Of a DNA stretch of 64,000 bases, positions 1-10,763 are shown one piece after another; positions within the stretch are counted from its first letter, which is position 1, and each line of letters begins with the position of its first letter. The DNA lies in assembly GCA_943736015.1 (NCBI GenBank), contig OX031065.1:24566427-24630426 (forward strand). The letters run 5' to 3'. Position numbers and translations under genes: made by a program. The notes beneath the pieces are model-generated. The model did not search any database, had not been told where the DNA came from, and worked only from the letters and a program-made list of their open reading frames with translations. The DNA comes from Tridacna crocea. Lineage: Eukaryota > Mollusca > Bivalvia > Cardiida > Cardiidae.

Positions 1-261
1 TGACGATTCACTACGCTACTCTACCCTTGGCGGATCGAGCTTGATTTTTACATTCCCCCAATACGCTTTTTCATTGGATGCAGCCAGCTCTAACTGCAAC
101 GAATGAAATCGATCGTAGCATTTCATCTTTGATCAAAAAAGAATAAGGTTGCTACCTTTCGAATAGAAAGTAAACATGGAAACCCACGTGGCTGTTTGCT
201 TCTCGCTTCATGTGTATTCGTAAGCGGTTTGTAAAACGATATTTCATTGGCTTTTAGAAAT

Positions 262-345
262 ATGATGTATTTTAAGAGGGGTAATAACCAGCATCCAATA
301 GAGGGCGCATCGCAGGAATCTCGAAATCGGGCTCAATCAGCCAAG
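262..345 (+). other. Candidate upstream exon before the transglutaminase exons
   Basis: An open stretch begins with two ATG codons (MMYFKRG...) and ends ...AQSAK exactly at a consensus donor, AAG|GTAAGA. It ends in phase 0, which is the phase in which the transglutaminase exon at 502 opens. It does not resemble the sequence that normally precedes the transglutaminase C-terminal domain, so it would be an alternative first exon or part of another transcript. It may equally be chance. The rest of 1-501 holds nothing I recognise. Confidence 0.2.
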
Positions 346-501
346 GTAAGATCCACGTATTGATCGTAACCTTGGCTCGCGAAGATGGACTTAACCTGTA
401 GTCTATAAATGCCCTCAATTTTGACCTGTCCAAAACCTTGTTCTTTCGTAAAGAGTTAGAAAAACAGTTCCACTCAGACAGGTTTTTGCTGCATTGTGCA
501 G

Positions 502-641
502 GTTCCAGGCAAGGTCAAAAAAGGAGTGAAATTTGACGCCATTATTAAAGTTGACAACCCCCTGGATTGTGAGCTGACACAATGCTATGCTGAATATGAG
601 GGAAGGGGATTTCAGGAAAAGCCTAAAGTGAAACTTAGCAA
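502..641 (+). CDS. Transglutaminase, penultimate exon (C-terminal beta-barrel domain)
   Basis: Transglutaminases crosslink proteins by forming glutamyl-lysine isopeptide bonds; in molluscs they act in haemocyte clotting and matrix stabilisation. This exon does not carry the catalytic triad, which would lie left of the window. It follows a good acceptor (TTGTGCAG) and ends at donor GTATGT, giving 46 codons plus 2 nt. The protein begins VPGKVKKGVKFDAI and contains the NPLD...LTQCYAEYEGRGF stretch, which matches the family pattern 'NPL..LTNC.F.VEG.G' of the first C-terminal barrel. It joins in phase to 2560-2695, whose product is the family's diagnostic C-terminus. The domain assignment is by eye. 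Confidence 0.72.
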
Positions 642-983
642 GTATGTGTCTCAAGTATTTAGTCTAAGCCCCTGTATCATTACCTTCTTGCACACGTTTC
701 TGTAAAGTGGGATAACAATATATCTTCTTTCACACCGTTCTGTATTAAGCCCATGTATCTTTAGCTTCTTGCACACTTTTCTGTAAGGTGGGGTAACAAT
801 ACATCTTCTTTCACACCATTCTGTACTGGAGGCCAAGCTATTTATTTATTCTGATGGTTACAGATGATCATAATAATCCATTATCAAGTAGTCCAAAGTT
901 TTAACAACCATCAGAAAAAAAGATCCTCGAAAATATTGTAGAAAAAGAGGATATTCATCTTTACGAGCAATGTTTGCTAATGC

Positions 984-1212
984 TTAACTCTTTGTCACAC
1001 AACCCTGATTTTACACGACCCTGAGAAAGAAGCCTTCCGAAAACATTGTGGGAAAACGAGAAAATGCTGGTAACCAGCATTTTCTCCTTTACCCACAATG
1101 TTTTATTCCCATCTCAAAACAAATTTCAAATATTCAGCCACTTTTATTTTCTCGTCTGCAAATACTTTCAAATTGGACCAGTCAAAAATTATGCCGTTTG
1201 GTAAAGAGTTAA
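984..1212. repeat. TTAA-flanked palindromic MITE, copy 1
   Basis: The copy runs from TTAACTC to GTAAAGAGTTAA. Its centre is an inverted repeat of GAAAACATTGTGGG...GAGAAAATGCTGG around a GGTAACC core. It sits in the transglutaminase intron and is one of about twenty copies of the same family in the window. Confidence 0.8.
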
Positions 1213-1418
1213 CTCTCTCCATATCAAAGACAACACAAAAAAGCTTTTGTGCACAGTGAAAATCAAGATCAGATGGTACAGAACGTTCGGTCTGATCTCT
1301 GATCTACACTTTCCACTACATGAATTAAGATTATGAGTGAATCGTCTCTTTATCGTGTAGCAGAGTTGTATTTGTGGCCACTGAGGAACTGCAATTTATT
1401 TATTCTTTAGTGAAATAG

Positions 1419-1645
1419 TTAACCCTTTCCCAAGTACTCGCAGATTTTTGCAACTCTACGAAATAAGCTTTTGAAAACATTGTGGGAAAAGGAGAAAATG
1501 CTGGTAATCAGCATTTTCTCCTTTTCCCACAATGTTTTTAATCAATCCCAAGACAAATATCAGTTTTTGAGTAACATTATTTTTATTGTCTGCAAATGCT
1601 TTCACTTTGGCCTTGTCAAAATATTGTCGTCCGGTAAAGAGTTAA
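1419..1645. repeat. TTAA-flanked palindromic MITE, copy 2
   Basis: TTAACCC and GTAAAGAGTTAA ends enclose the family palindrome, centred at about 1506 with an AATGCTGGTAATCAGCATT core. A partial right arm of a further copy follows directly at 1686-1742. Confidence 0.8.
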
Positions 1646-1799
1646 TAGACAATGACCCATTTTTTATCCATGTGTAAATTGTGAAATGCAAATGCTTTCC
1701 AAGAGGGCAAGTCTAGAATATTATTGTCTGGTAACGAGTTAAATCCAGTTTTCAAAATTGATAACGTTAGTTTATATTTGTGTCACATGACGGAATTTT

Positions 1800-2135
1800 G
1801 TCATAGATAAATGGCAGAAAATATTGTGGAGAAAAGGATAAAAATACTGTCATATGTTGCATGCATTTTCTCTTTTTCCAACAATGTTTTCGAATGTATT
1901 TCTTCAAAGTCATTAACACATTACCAAACAATAAAGTTTTTGACCTGCCAACATCTTAAGTATTTGATAACAACATATTAAATATGTCTCAAGAAGTAAA
2001 GAGTGTCTTTGAAAGAAAGAAAAAAAGATGGGAAAAACACAAAATTCTATATATCAGAATTTTCTCCTTCTGCAACAATGTTTTTAAAAGCATTTTCCCT
2101 CGTTTCCTTTCCTTAAAATTGAGACTTTATTGAAT
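1800..2135. repeat. Two decayed copies of the palindromic MITE
   Basis: Around 1815-1895 and 2020-2085 the stretch shows eroded versions of the central palindrome (GAAAATATTGTGGAGAAAAGG...TTTTCCAACAATGTTTT and GGGAAAAACACAAAATTC...). The termini are not clear. Confidence 0.5.
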
Positions 2136-2559
2136 TGTTTGGTAAAAATATATGTATAGTGTACTACACTAAACTTCCAACTGACCACTTTTGTTTTCCC
2201 TGTAAATTTGACTGAGTAATATAAACAAGTAAATGAAAACAACTTGTAACATATTTATGGGCGTTAAATATGTTTTTTTTATGAAAAGATGCTTGATTTT
2301 ATCAACAGGAGGCATTTCTTTTTCAAATGTGTGGTGGCTATCAGCCAAACCAGGTATAAAGACAGGTATACATTACTGAAATTTTGTCATCAATAGGGAA
2401 AAGCATAAAAAATATTTTCAATAATATTATATTTTTTGGTAATTCGCAATTTTTTTCCACATCAGTATAATGTCCACATTACACTAACATTACCAAAATG
2501 CCATGTCACTACATATTATAACTTGCAAACTATTTCAGACTTTTCAATTATCCTTACAG

Positions 2560-2695
2560 TGTTCCTGCAAGATCCAGCAGTGAGAGCAAACTTGAAATGA
2601 TGCCAATACGCAGTGGAAAATTTGTGGTCACATTTCACTGTCAGTCTGACCAGCTTCACCAACTTTCAGGATCAACAACCATTGTTGTCAAATGA
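2560..2695 (+). CDS. Transglutaminase, terminal exon with stop codon
   Basis: The acceptor TTATCCTTACAG precedes a 136-nt exon that completes the split Asn codon from the exon ending at 641 and runs to TGA at 2693-2695. The product ends FVVTFHCQSDQLHQLSG followed by STTIVVK. This is very close to the conserved transglutaminase ending 'L.A.F.SDQLHQVSGS..I.V', and it is what identifies the gene. The 1.9-kb intron before it is filled by palindromic MITEs. The gene converges on the METTL24-like gene, whose last exon ends about 11 kb away on the other strand. No certain polyadenylation signal was picked out downstream. Confidence 0.8.
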
Positions 2696-2979
2696 AACAT
2701 GACAAAAGAGACTGTATTATTGTGTCCAGATATTTGTAGAATACTATACATGCACGTGTAGTTACTTTTGTAGTGTAAACCTTTTTTTCTTACATTGACT
2801 GTCAAGCAAGTTCTTACAACTCATATTAACCCCTCTCAATGATTACTTTTAGGAAATACTTACCCTTAGTATACTGTGCGCAACTTACTCACTTTTTACA
2901 GTGTAGATTAGGATCAGGTTGCACAGAACGTGCAGTCGGATCTTTGATATACATTGTCCTATAAGTACATCTTGTCCAT

Positions 2980-3290
2980 CTTGTTATGGGAAGGACAGAA
3001 ACAATTGCAGAAAAACAAGAAAAGGCTGGTTAAAAACATTTCTCCTTTTCTCACTTCCTTTTTAAAATCTATTTTTCTAATGCCCTTAAAGGTTTGGACT
3101 GTGTGGTAAAGGGTTAAAACATGACTCAAATTATTGTAGCTATTATTTATAGGTTGGAAAACATTGTGGAGAAAGAGAATTTGATTGTTACGAGCAATTT
3201 CTCTGCTTATTGTAATCCTTTTAAAAGTCTTCCTCCTCAAGGTTATTAAAACACTGGATGTTTACGGGTTTTTCCAGACTTACAATCTCA
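2980..3290. repeat. Two further decayed copies of the palindromic MITE
   Basis: The first ends GTGTGGTAAAGGGTTAA at 3117. The second, about 3150-3290, has the alternative centre GATTGTTACGAGCAATTTCTC, the CGTTACGAG subtype otherwise seen in the copies near 33.5 and 36.4 kb. Confidence 0.55.
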
Positions 3291-3394
3291 TTAACTTCGA
3301 AAATATTATCAAAGAATTACGGGAGAGCTGGCAAAACATCAGTAAAGGAGATAGACATTTGTAAAAAGAATGGTTTTTCATACATTATTTCCTA

Positions 3395-3617
3395 AACCTT
3401 TCCCAAACGATCCCTGGTTTTTACGACCCTGAGATAGAAGCCTTTGAAAACAATTTATGAAAAGGAGAAAATGCTGGTAACTAGCATTTTCTCCTTTTCC
3501 CACAATGTTAACTACTCTGCGGGATACAAATTTCAATTTTTGAGTTGTGTTTATTTTGTCGTCTACAAGTGCTTTCAATTTGGACATGTCTGAAATTTTC
3601 TTGTTTGTAAGCGTTAA
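3395..3617. repeat. Palindromic MITE, copy ending at a shared TTAA
   Basis: A family copy with palindrome centre GCTGGTAACTAGC near 3478. Its right TTAA (3614-3617) is also the left TTAA of the next copy. Confidence 0.75.
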
Positions 3618-3841
3618 CCCTTACCACACGAGAAAAATTCAGACTGGTCCAAATTGAAAGCATTTGCAGATGACAAAATAAAGGTGACTGAAAAATTGAA
3701 ATTTGTTCTGGGAAGGGTAGAAAACACTGTGGGAAAAGGAGAAAATGCTGGTTACCAGCATTTTCTCCTTTTCCCACAGTGTTTTCAAAAGGCTTCTTTC
3801 TCAGGGGCGTCAAAAGTAGGGATTGTGTGGTAATGGGTTAA
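3614..3841. repeat. Palindromic MITE, intact copy
   Basis: This copy runs TTAACCC to GGGTTAA. It shows all family parts: left arm with ACTGGTCCAAATTGAAAGC, ATTGAAATTTGTTCTGGG, the central palindrome at about 3724-3786, and a right arm with GGCTTCTTTCTCAGGGGCG. Confidence 0.85.
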
Positions 3842-4298
3842 TAGACGACCTAGCCTCATGAGGTATCGTTTGGTTTCACAAAAGAATTACGCTAAGGTTT
3901 TTGGGAATGGCAAATGATAAATAATCCATACGAATTTCGTGGGATTGTATTCAAATATTCTTACGTCATAAGAATAGATAGAGATATCAAATACAAACTA
4001 CCTCATCCATTATTTGCATGCTGTATATTTTTACACTCGCAAAGATAAGTATCTTTCACATTATTTAGCGTAGTTGACAAAAGAAATTGCAGTAAACAAT
4101 TCTAAAAGAAACCGTAAAATGCAACTATCATATGCTAACAATACATTTTGTAAACAAACATTGAACATTTTAATCATAACTTTTCTGGTAAACAAATCAA
4201 CTAAAAGTTTTGTCCTTTACAAAATTAGCATTATATAAACATATTATGTGTTTAAAAAAATAACAGATAACTTTACAAAGTTAAACATTAATTTTTAA
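3842..4298. other. Intergenic stretch, nothing recognised
   Basis: AT-rich sequence between the last MITE and the start of the pearl element at about 4299. I see no ORF, palindrome or recognisable repeat. Confidence 0.4.
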
Positions 4299-4576
4299 AC
4301 CAGAGGGCAATGATATCCTTGAATTCGCTCACTTGAGCCTTTTAAACAAAAAACAGAACAGAACAGAACAGAACAGATTTTATTCAGAAAAACGACTTGA
4401 ACACATAAGGTTCATCGTCGACATACATAATAATATTACACACGTCAGTATGGACATAAACACAATACATGTAAATACATTTCATTAGTGCGGAAATAAT
4501 GTACAATGAAAGATCTTACAAAAAACCTTAATAAGTGTAGAGGATGATATTATATTTAGAATGAAAGACTGAAAAT

Positions 4577-4921
4577 TTAATTACTGATATTGTTTAATTC
4601 ATGTTTTCTTTTATCTATTGCCTTAGTATAAAATATGCCAATTGCATTTAGAGTTTTAACATTTTCTGAGTTCAACAGTTCTATTAATTTAATCATATTG
4701 GGCTTGTTGTAATAATACTTTTTTAAATAATTTTGTCTTAATTCCTTATAGGCGGGGCAAACTAGCAAAAAATGAAATTCGTCTTCTAATCCGTTTTTGT
4801 CGCAAAGTTCACAGATTCTTTCATTTCTGGGGATATTTCTATGTCGTCCAGTTTCAATCAATAGTTGGTGAGCAGATATTCTTAATTTTATAACAGCGTT
4901 TCTATACTTACTAATTTTCAT
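4577..4921 (-). pseudogene. LINE 1 C-terminal zinc-knuckle segment
   Basis: 114 codons in a different frame from the reverse transcriptase, displaced by a frameshift between 4925 and 4975. It carries CELCDKNGLEDEFHFLLVCP, the Cys/His cluster found near the C-terminus of many LINE ORF2 proteins, and ends before the 3' UTR. Confidence 0.75.
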
Positions 4922-4949
4922 TTTATTTAAGTATGTTGAATAAGTAAAA

Positions 4950-6731
4950 TTATCCTTTAAATTTCTGAAAAATTAATAAAGAGGAGCGATTACCAATATC
5001 TAGAAACCATTCATTTATATAAATATCCCTTAATCGATTACGGAATATTGGCAAAAAAGCTTTTGTATTGACAGAGGCAGGAAATAACCAAACATCATGA
5101 AAACCAGTTCTCTGTAATAAATCCTTCACTTTAAAGGTCCAAAGATTAGGGTTGGTAAGATAAGTCATTTCTGTCAATACAGTTTGTAGTATACAATTCG
5201 AATTTTTTTCTGAAAAGAGTTTGACAAAATATTTGATTATTTTAACTTTTATATTTATATGTAGAGGAAATCTTCCCAATTCTCCATAAATTGCCGAATT
5301 ACTGGTTGATGACTTAACATTTAATATTTTCTTTAGAAATTTTTTATGTATCCTCTCAACGAGTTCACTCGTTATAAAGCCCCAGACCTCACTAGAATAG
5401 TATAAGATTGACGCCACAAAAGAGTCAAATAAATCAAGCATGATTTTTACAGGGATATCTTTATTTTTAGTAATATAAAATAATTCACTCATTGACCGAG
5501 TTGCCTTTCCTGTTAATGTTCTAATGGCATCATGAAAATTCCCGTTGCTACTAAAGATTAGGCCTAAATAGTTGAAGTTAGAAACAATTTCAATGTTATT
5601 TCCTGAATACGTAAAATCCATATTTTCATCTACATGTCTACCTCGACTGAAAATGACTATCTTAGTTTTTTTAACATTAACTTTTAATTTCCATTTATCG
5701 CAATACTTTTCAAAAGCAGACAACAAATTTTGTAATCCTGAAGAAGTATCGGAGATTAAAACTGAGTCATCTGCAAACAGCAATAAATAAATCGATAATT
5801 GGCCTATTGTAAAACTTTCAGTAGTATTCTGCAGTAAGAATAGTTCAATGTCATTAATGAATAGGGAAAATAAGAATGGCGAAAGTGACTCGCCTTGTAA
5901 CAATCCAACATCACAATTATATAATTCTGAAACAGAATTCGAGTGTTTAACACATAATTTAACTTTGTCGTATAACGACCGAATGACACTGAAAAGATTA
6001 CCAGATATATTATTTTTGATTAGTTTTAACCACAGTCCGTTACGATAAATTGAATCAAAACATTTTTCTAAATCTATAAAACAGCAATAAAGTTTTTTTT
6101 TATCCATAAATTGTTTCTGTATGAGAGAATTCAAAATGAAAATTGCATCTACTGTGCTATACTTTGCCTTAAAACCAAATTGGGCGTCACTTAAAATATC
6201 ATATTTTGCAGACCACGCCTTCAGACGTTCATTCACCAGTGATGTAAAAAGCTTAGAAAAACAACTGGTCAATGTAATCCCACGATAATTGGCTGGGTCG
6301 GACTGGTCACCCTTTTTGTAAATAGATATAATTACCCCCTTCGACCAGCTTTTGGGGAATACTTTTTTAGTAAGAATATAATTAAATAAATTTAGAAGAG
6401 GTTTATCAAGATAGTCAATACTTTCTTTGAAATATTCATATATTATATTATCAGTGGAACATGCTTTGTTATTACCAAGTTTTTTAACACATTTTCTTAA
6501 TTCCGATGATGAAAATGGCAAATCTAATTCTTCGTATATTAACTCAATATTCTCAGAATCATCAAAATTTCTCAAGGATTCCTTGCATTCTTCGTCTTCA
6601 TTTACATCTAACTTTGAAGATAGGTTTTTAAAATGTTCAAAAAATTCTGAAATATCAATTTCTGAGTCATTATACTTTTTTTTCTTTTGTCTAAATGTTT
6701 TCCAAAATTCCCTTGGTTTAGTATTTCTCAT
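4950..6731 (-). CDS. LINE 1 reverse transcriptase (ORF2 fragment, 593 aa)
   Basis: This enzyme copies LINE RNA at the nicked target. Fingers/palm motifs appear in order: PANYRGITLTSC (residues 146-157), QFGFKAKYST (184-193), the catalytic FIDLEKCFD (218-226, Asp220), GLLQGESLSPFLFSL (276-290) and the FADD box (319-322) with both aspartates present. The remaining residues cover the thumb and connection region. The frame is open for 593 codons, but both ends are frameshifts: upstream it should join the linker at 6737-6922, and downstream the zinc-knuckle region at 4577-4921. The start codon shown is therefore not a real translation start. Confidence 0.88.
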   Translation of the reverse strand: MRNTKPREFWKTFRQKKKKYNDSEIDISEFFEHFKNLSSKLDVNEDEECKESLRNFDDSENIELIYEELDLPFSSSELRKCVKKLGNNKACSTDNIIYEYFKESIDYLDKPLLNLFNYILTKKVFPKSWSKGVIISIYKKGDQSDPANYRGITLTSCFSKLFTSLVNERLKAWSAKYDILSDAQFGFKAKYSTVDAIFILNSLIQKQFMDKKKLYCCFIDLEKCFDSIYRNGLWLKLIKNNISGNLFSVIRSLYDKVKLCVKHSNSVSELYNCDVGLLQGESLSPFLFSLFINDIELFLLQNTTESFTIGQLSIYLLLFADDSVLISDTSSGLQNLLSAFEKYCDKWKLKVNVKKTKIVIFSRGRHVDENMDFTYSGNNIEIVSNFNYLGLIFSSNGNFHDAIRTLTGKATRSMSELFYITKNKDIPVKIMLDLFDSFVASILYYSSEVWGFITSELVERIHKKFLKKILNVKSSTSNSAIYGELGRFPLHINIKVKIIKYFVKLFSEKNSNCILQTVLTEMTYLTNPNLWTFKVKDLLQRTGFHDVWLFPASVNTKAFLPIFRNRLRDIYINEWFLDIGNRSSLLIFQKFKG

Positions 6732-6931
6732 TTTTTCTAAATCATTTGCAATTTTTTGAGTATATTTACGTTTTGCAATTTTACATTAATATATTTATAA
6801 TCCCGTTTGGCTGCGAAAAAATTTTGTCTTGTAGTTTCATTTTTATAAGCATTATATTGTTGCAACGCCTTTTCATAAATGACCCTTTTCTGTTTACAAA
6901 CATCATCAAACCATTCTTTCATAGGGTATTC

Positions 6932-7411
6932 ACTATGATCACAAAAATTAGCATTTTTTTAATTTTTACAATGCTTCTCAAAAATTTATTGCCTATATTG
7001 TTTAAGTATTCTGTAAATATTTGTACTAAAGTGTCTGGATTGCTCTCTACTGCTATTTTTTCATCTAAATTATTATTCAAATTATTGATTGTTGAGGAAA
7101 TATCATTAATAAAATCTTCTTTATAATCATTATTCCATCTATATATTACTTTCTCCTTGCTTTTATTGGACTTAACTTTTAAACTATTAACCTTCGAACT
7201 AAAAGATAAGGGTGCATGATTAGAATAAACGTTAAAAGCATGTACAGTAAAATCAAATATACAATCAAAATTCTGAAAGCTAGTTAACAGGTAATCTACA
7301 GTACTTTCTCAATTATGAGTATAACAAGTAAAATTCCCAATATTATAATCTTTACCGACTCTGCCATTCAAAATTTGTAAGTTAACTGCTTTGCACATTT
7401 CAAGCAGACAG
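6932..7411 (-). pseudogene. LINE 1 endonuclease C-terminal part (broken)
   Basis: Read downward from 7411, one frame gives LLEMCKAVNLQILNGRVGKD then YNIGNFTCYTHN, a stop, STVDYLLTS and later VYSNHAPLSF. This is the standard C-terminal half of a LINE apurinic/apyrimidinic endonuclease ('NGR.G.D..G.FTC', 'S.VDY', 'SDH.PL'). The usual SDH triplet reads SNH here, and an in-frame stop sits before the VDY segment. The N-terminal half with the first catalytic residues is absent. A small frame at 6737-6922 continues the linker between endonuclease and reverse transcriptase. Confidence 0.75.
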
Positions 7412-8425
7412 TCCCCAAAAAAGACCTATATTCAATCCCTTGCGAGATATCATGAGAAGCATTCTGAAAAGCTTTTATAATTTTTGGACTGAAAATTTGG
7501 CCACTGCCTTGTTGACAAGGTTCTTCTAGAATTTTTATAAGTGACGCCATTTCTAGCCAAACATAGCAAAATTTTCCTGTTTTAGATACTATCAAAATAA
7601 CGACTCTGACTATCTTTCAGTAGCATTGGACAGAAAATGTGGTTTCTAGAGTGCACCAAATGTTTTTCCAAGATCTGACATGGCCACCTAGTTTTTTTTT
7701 TACCTAATGTGACCCATTTTCACTTTCATCTTATTTATCATCAAGGGAACCATTTTTACTCATTCTCAGAAGTATTGAACAGAAAAAGTTGTCTCTAGTG
7801 TGACGCAAGCTATGGTAAAGATTTGACCCGGTGACTTATTTTCCAACTCATTCAAGATATCAAGATGAACATTCTGACCAACTTTGATGGGTTCTGAATT
7901 AAATTGTGACTTCCATATGAACAAGTCTTTTTTTTTTTTATAAGATTTGATCGAGTGGCCAAGTTTCCACCAAACCAGACCTATTTTCAAACTCAGATGA
8001 GGTGTCATCTAGACAAACATTTTGACCAAGTTCGTAGAGTATTGGACTCAAAAAGCAGCATCTAGAACCTACACGAGGTTTTTTAAAAAAATGAGTTTTC
8101 GACCGGGTGTGAACCATTTTCACACTCATCTAAGTTGTTATCAAAACAAATATTCTGACACAATTCCATGAGTAATGGGCTGAAAATGTACAGCATCAAC
8201 AAATATTTCAAAGATTGGCCTTAGTGATCTAGTTCTTCACCAGACATGACCCACAAATATTGTGAGCAATTTTCATGAGTATTTGGCCGAAAATGTGGCC
8301 TCTAATGGGTTCACAGGGTTTTTGTGAATTTGACCTAGTGACCTAGTTTGTGATCAATTTTCAATATGACAGCCGTTGTGACCAACTGTCATGGGACCTG
8401 GCATGACCCATTTTCAAGATTTCAT

Positions 8426-8457
<32 letters not shown>

Positions 8458-8875
8458 TTCTAACTTTCAAGATTATTGGACTAAAATGTGTCCTCTACGG
8501 CATACACAACCCGTTTTTCTACCATTTGATCTTGTGACCTAGTTTTTGGCCTGACGTTACCCATTTTATACTTGTCCAAGATAACAAGAAAACATATGAC
8601 CAACTGTAATGATTATTGGACTGAAAATGTGGCCTATTTAGCGTACACAAGTTTTTTCTAAGATTTAATCTAGTCATCTAGTTTTTGAGCTGGCGTGACC
8701 AATTTTAACAGTCGTCCGATATATTCTCAAACATTTTAAAAGAGTTTCATGAGTAAAGGACTGAAAATGTGGCCTACAAATTGTACACAAGGTAAACGTT
8801 GGGAACAGACGAGGGACACAGCATGATCACAAAAGCTCAGCTTGAGAACTTCGTGTTCAGGTAACCTTATAAATA

Positions 8876-9095
8876 TGTGACAAATCACGCAAAAAGAGAT
8901 CTTCTGGGAACTGCGAAAAGTGTCAATTCTGATCAGACTGCGCAAAATGCGCAGGCTGACCAGGGTTTACAATTTTCGCTTTAATGACATTTCCTGTATG
9001 AAAGTGGTTATTGTACCTGGTTATACATTTTTAATTATCAAATGAAACTGTAACCTGCTCTGTCGTTGATCTGTTTTTATCTAAATGAGGTACAG
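8876..9095. repeat. Palindromic repeat family B, copy 1
   Basis: Shares with the copies at 14.3-15.5 kb the order: 'CACGCAAAAAG', 'CTTCTGGGAACTGCGAAAAG', an inverted repeat of TCAGACTGCGCA / TGCGCAGGCTGACCAGGG, 'TTTTCGCTTTAATGACATTT' and 'GTACCTGGTTATACA'. It abuts the 3' end of the pearl element. Confidence 0.65.
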
Positions 9096-9728
9096 AATTC
9101 TCAGATGGTCCCCTTCTGCGGTGTGGATCACCTATATTCTTTCTAAAGCACTACATTCTCTTAGAATTTACACATTTATAGTATTCATAGTTCTTTGCAA
9201 TAAGAAGAAATACAAGTGGTACCTATCTGAACTTATTTCTTCAGAAAGCTGTGGTTCGCTGTAAAAGTTTTATTTTTACGGCAAATTAGGACGCCAATAA
9301 AGACTTTTGGCAACCTCTAGCCTAATGAGCAATTAATAAATATCAGAAATTGCAATAAAGTGATTAATATTTTTTTTAAAAAGCAACATTGGAATATACT
9401 TATTGTGTAAAGACGAGCTATTGCCCACATGAACAGTTATGCTGAATTTGGTTCTTGATAATTTAGTACCGCTCTGTTCCATTAACTAAGTAGCTATCAA
9501 TGCTTAAATGAGAAATAGTTTCTTTTTAAACAAACACAAGGGATACTGAGTTTAAAACGGACTTTATACTTTATTCTATTGATACTTTGTGTTTCCTTAA
9601 TTCTGTCCTAGCATTGCAGGATTCTCTCTGGGCCAATAAGCTGAAATGGCCCTCTACTCCTTCAAAAAGGTATTGAACATGACCTATACACCTCAAAATC
9701 CTATCTACCCCAATTATCTAGTTCGTAA

Positions 9729-10212
9729 ATATATATGTCGTAGGCCAGATTGGAATCTAGGCAGATCCGGAATCTGCCTAGACCAAATTAGAATTCAAAT
9801 TTTGTGTAGACCAAAGTGCATTGTTTTCTAGCTATTTCTTTTAAAATATATCGATTTAATTATGTTTACATTTGACAAATATTTTCATTTAAAGCATTTT
9901 ATATGATTTTCCACAATCGCTCTTTGTGTCCACCTTTTTTATTAGTACAAAACATTCAAAATTTATATTTACTCTGAATTTCTGGCTAAAACTTCTTTTA
10001 CTTTGGATTTTGGGGTTTACGTTTAAAAGTAAGAGGATTCATATACATGTAGACGCCCTATATTCAACGAGAAATTATTAAAATTTGGTTTAGGCAGATT
10101 GTAGAGCTGCAAAGCTAAACTGGAATCCTGATTTGTTATAGACAAATTCTAGTTTAGTCTAGGCAGATTCCGGATCTGCCTGGATTCCAGTTTGGACTAC
10201 GACATATATATG
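9729..10212. mobile_element. MITE with ~75-bp terminal inverted repeats
   Basis: The left end (ATATATATGTCGTAG, then GGAATCTAGGCAGATCCGG...) is matched in reverse complement by the right end (...CCGGATCTGCCTGGATTCC, then CTACGACATATATAT). Each arm carries its own small palindrome around GGCAGATCCGGAATCTGCC. The interior is AT-rich with no transposase. A target duplication cannot be fixed because the ends lie in an AT run. Confidence 0.75.
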
Positions 10213-10572
10213 GTTCACAGATATACAGAAAAACGTTTGTGAAAAGAAAAAGCTCAGCAGACATGGTGGGAGAAGGATAAATTGCTCTTTAGGGTCATTT
10301 TTTCCTACAATGTTTTTGAAAGCTGACATATGTATACTTCTACAGCTTCAAATGTTTTGGTGTGTCACGCCGTGTCAACAACAGTTCAATTATTTCAGTG
10401 ACAGTTCACTGATCCACTCTTTTTTTCTCTTATCCGATACTATCCCATGACAGTGCTACCTGCATCGGTACACTGATAGAATAAACAATTGTGCAGTATA
10501 TATCTAGACAGATATTAGATTCACTATCTGTGACAAAAACATGTACATTAGGGATGGGCATGATATGCGCCT

Positions 10573-10705
10573 TTAACTCTTTACCAAACGACAAAATTTT
10601 AGACTGGTACAAAAATTTATATTTCTTTCCGGGAAGGTAGAAAACATTGAGGGAAAAATGTTTTCAAAAGGCTTCTTTCTCAGGGATTGTTTGGGAAAGG
10701 GTTAA
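10573..10705. repeat. Palindromic MITE lacking most of its central palindrome
   Basis: TTAACTCTTTACC...GGGAAAGGGTTAA ends are intact, but the centre is collapsed to GAAAACATTGAGGGAAAAATG. This is consistent with deletion across a hairpin. Confidence 0.7.
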
Positions 10706-10763
10706 AGCATGAAGCCTGCTTAAAAAAAAACACATGTATATGAAAAATAATCTCACTCATGGA

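Larger units (their letters stand above)
4351..7411 (-). mobile_element. 5'-truncated non-LTR retrotransposon (LINE 1)
   Basis: On the - strand the element reads: the end of an apurinic-type endonuclease, a linker, reverse transcriptase, a C-terminal zinc-knuckle region, a 3' UTR with AATAAA, and a 3' tail of CTGTT pentamers (4353-4376). The 5' truncation falls inside the endonuclease at about 7411, where pearl core sequence starts. No RNase H is seen. The clade is not certain. Several frameshifts and stops make this copy dead. Confidence 0.85.
4299..8866 (+). mobile_element. Pearl-type element (core type beta) split by a LINE
   Basis: A degenerate 5' end (CAGAGGGCAATGATATCC...CGCTCACTTGAG) lies at 4299-4336. 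The tandem core resumes at about 7412 and continues to the 3' end at 8840-8866 (GCTTGAGAACTTCGTGTTCAGGTAACC). The core monomers are ~150 bp with the phrases 'CATTTTCAAACTCATC...GAGATATCATCAAGACAAAC' and 'GAAAATGTGGCCTCTAGAGTG'. The LINE at 4351-7411 separates the two parts. A 24-bp A-run lies near 8428. Confidence 0.65.

Noticed and set aside
6427-6759. + strand ORFs over the LINE at 4.9-6.9 kb
   Set aside because: They are antisense to the reverse transcriptase frame and low-complexity.
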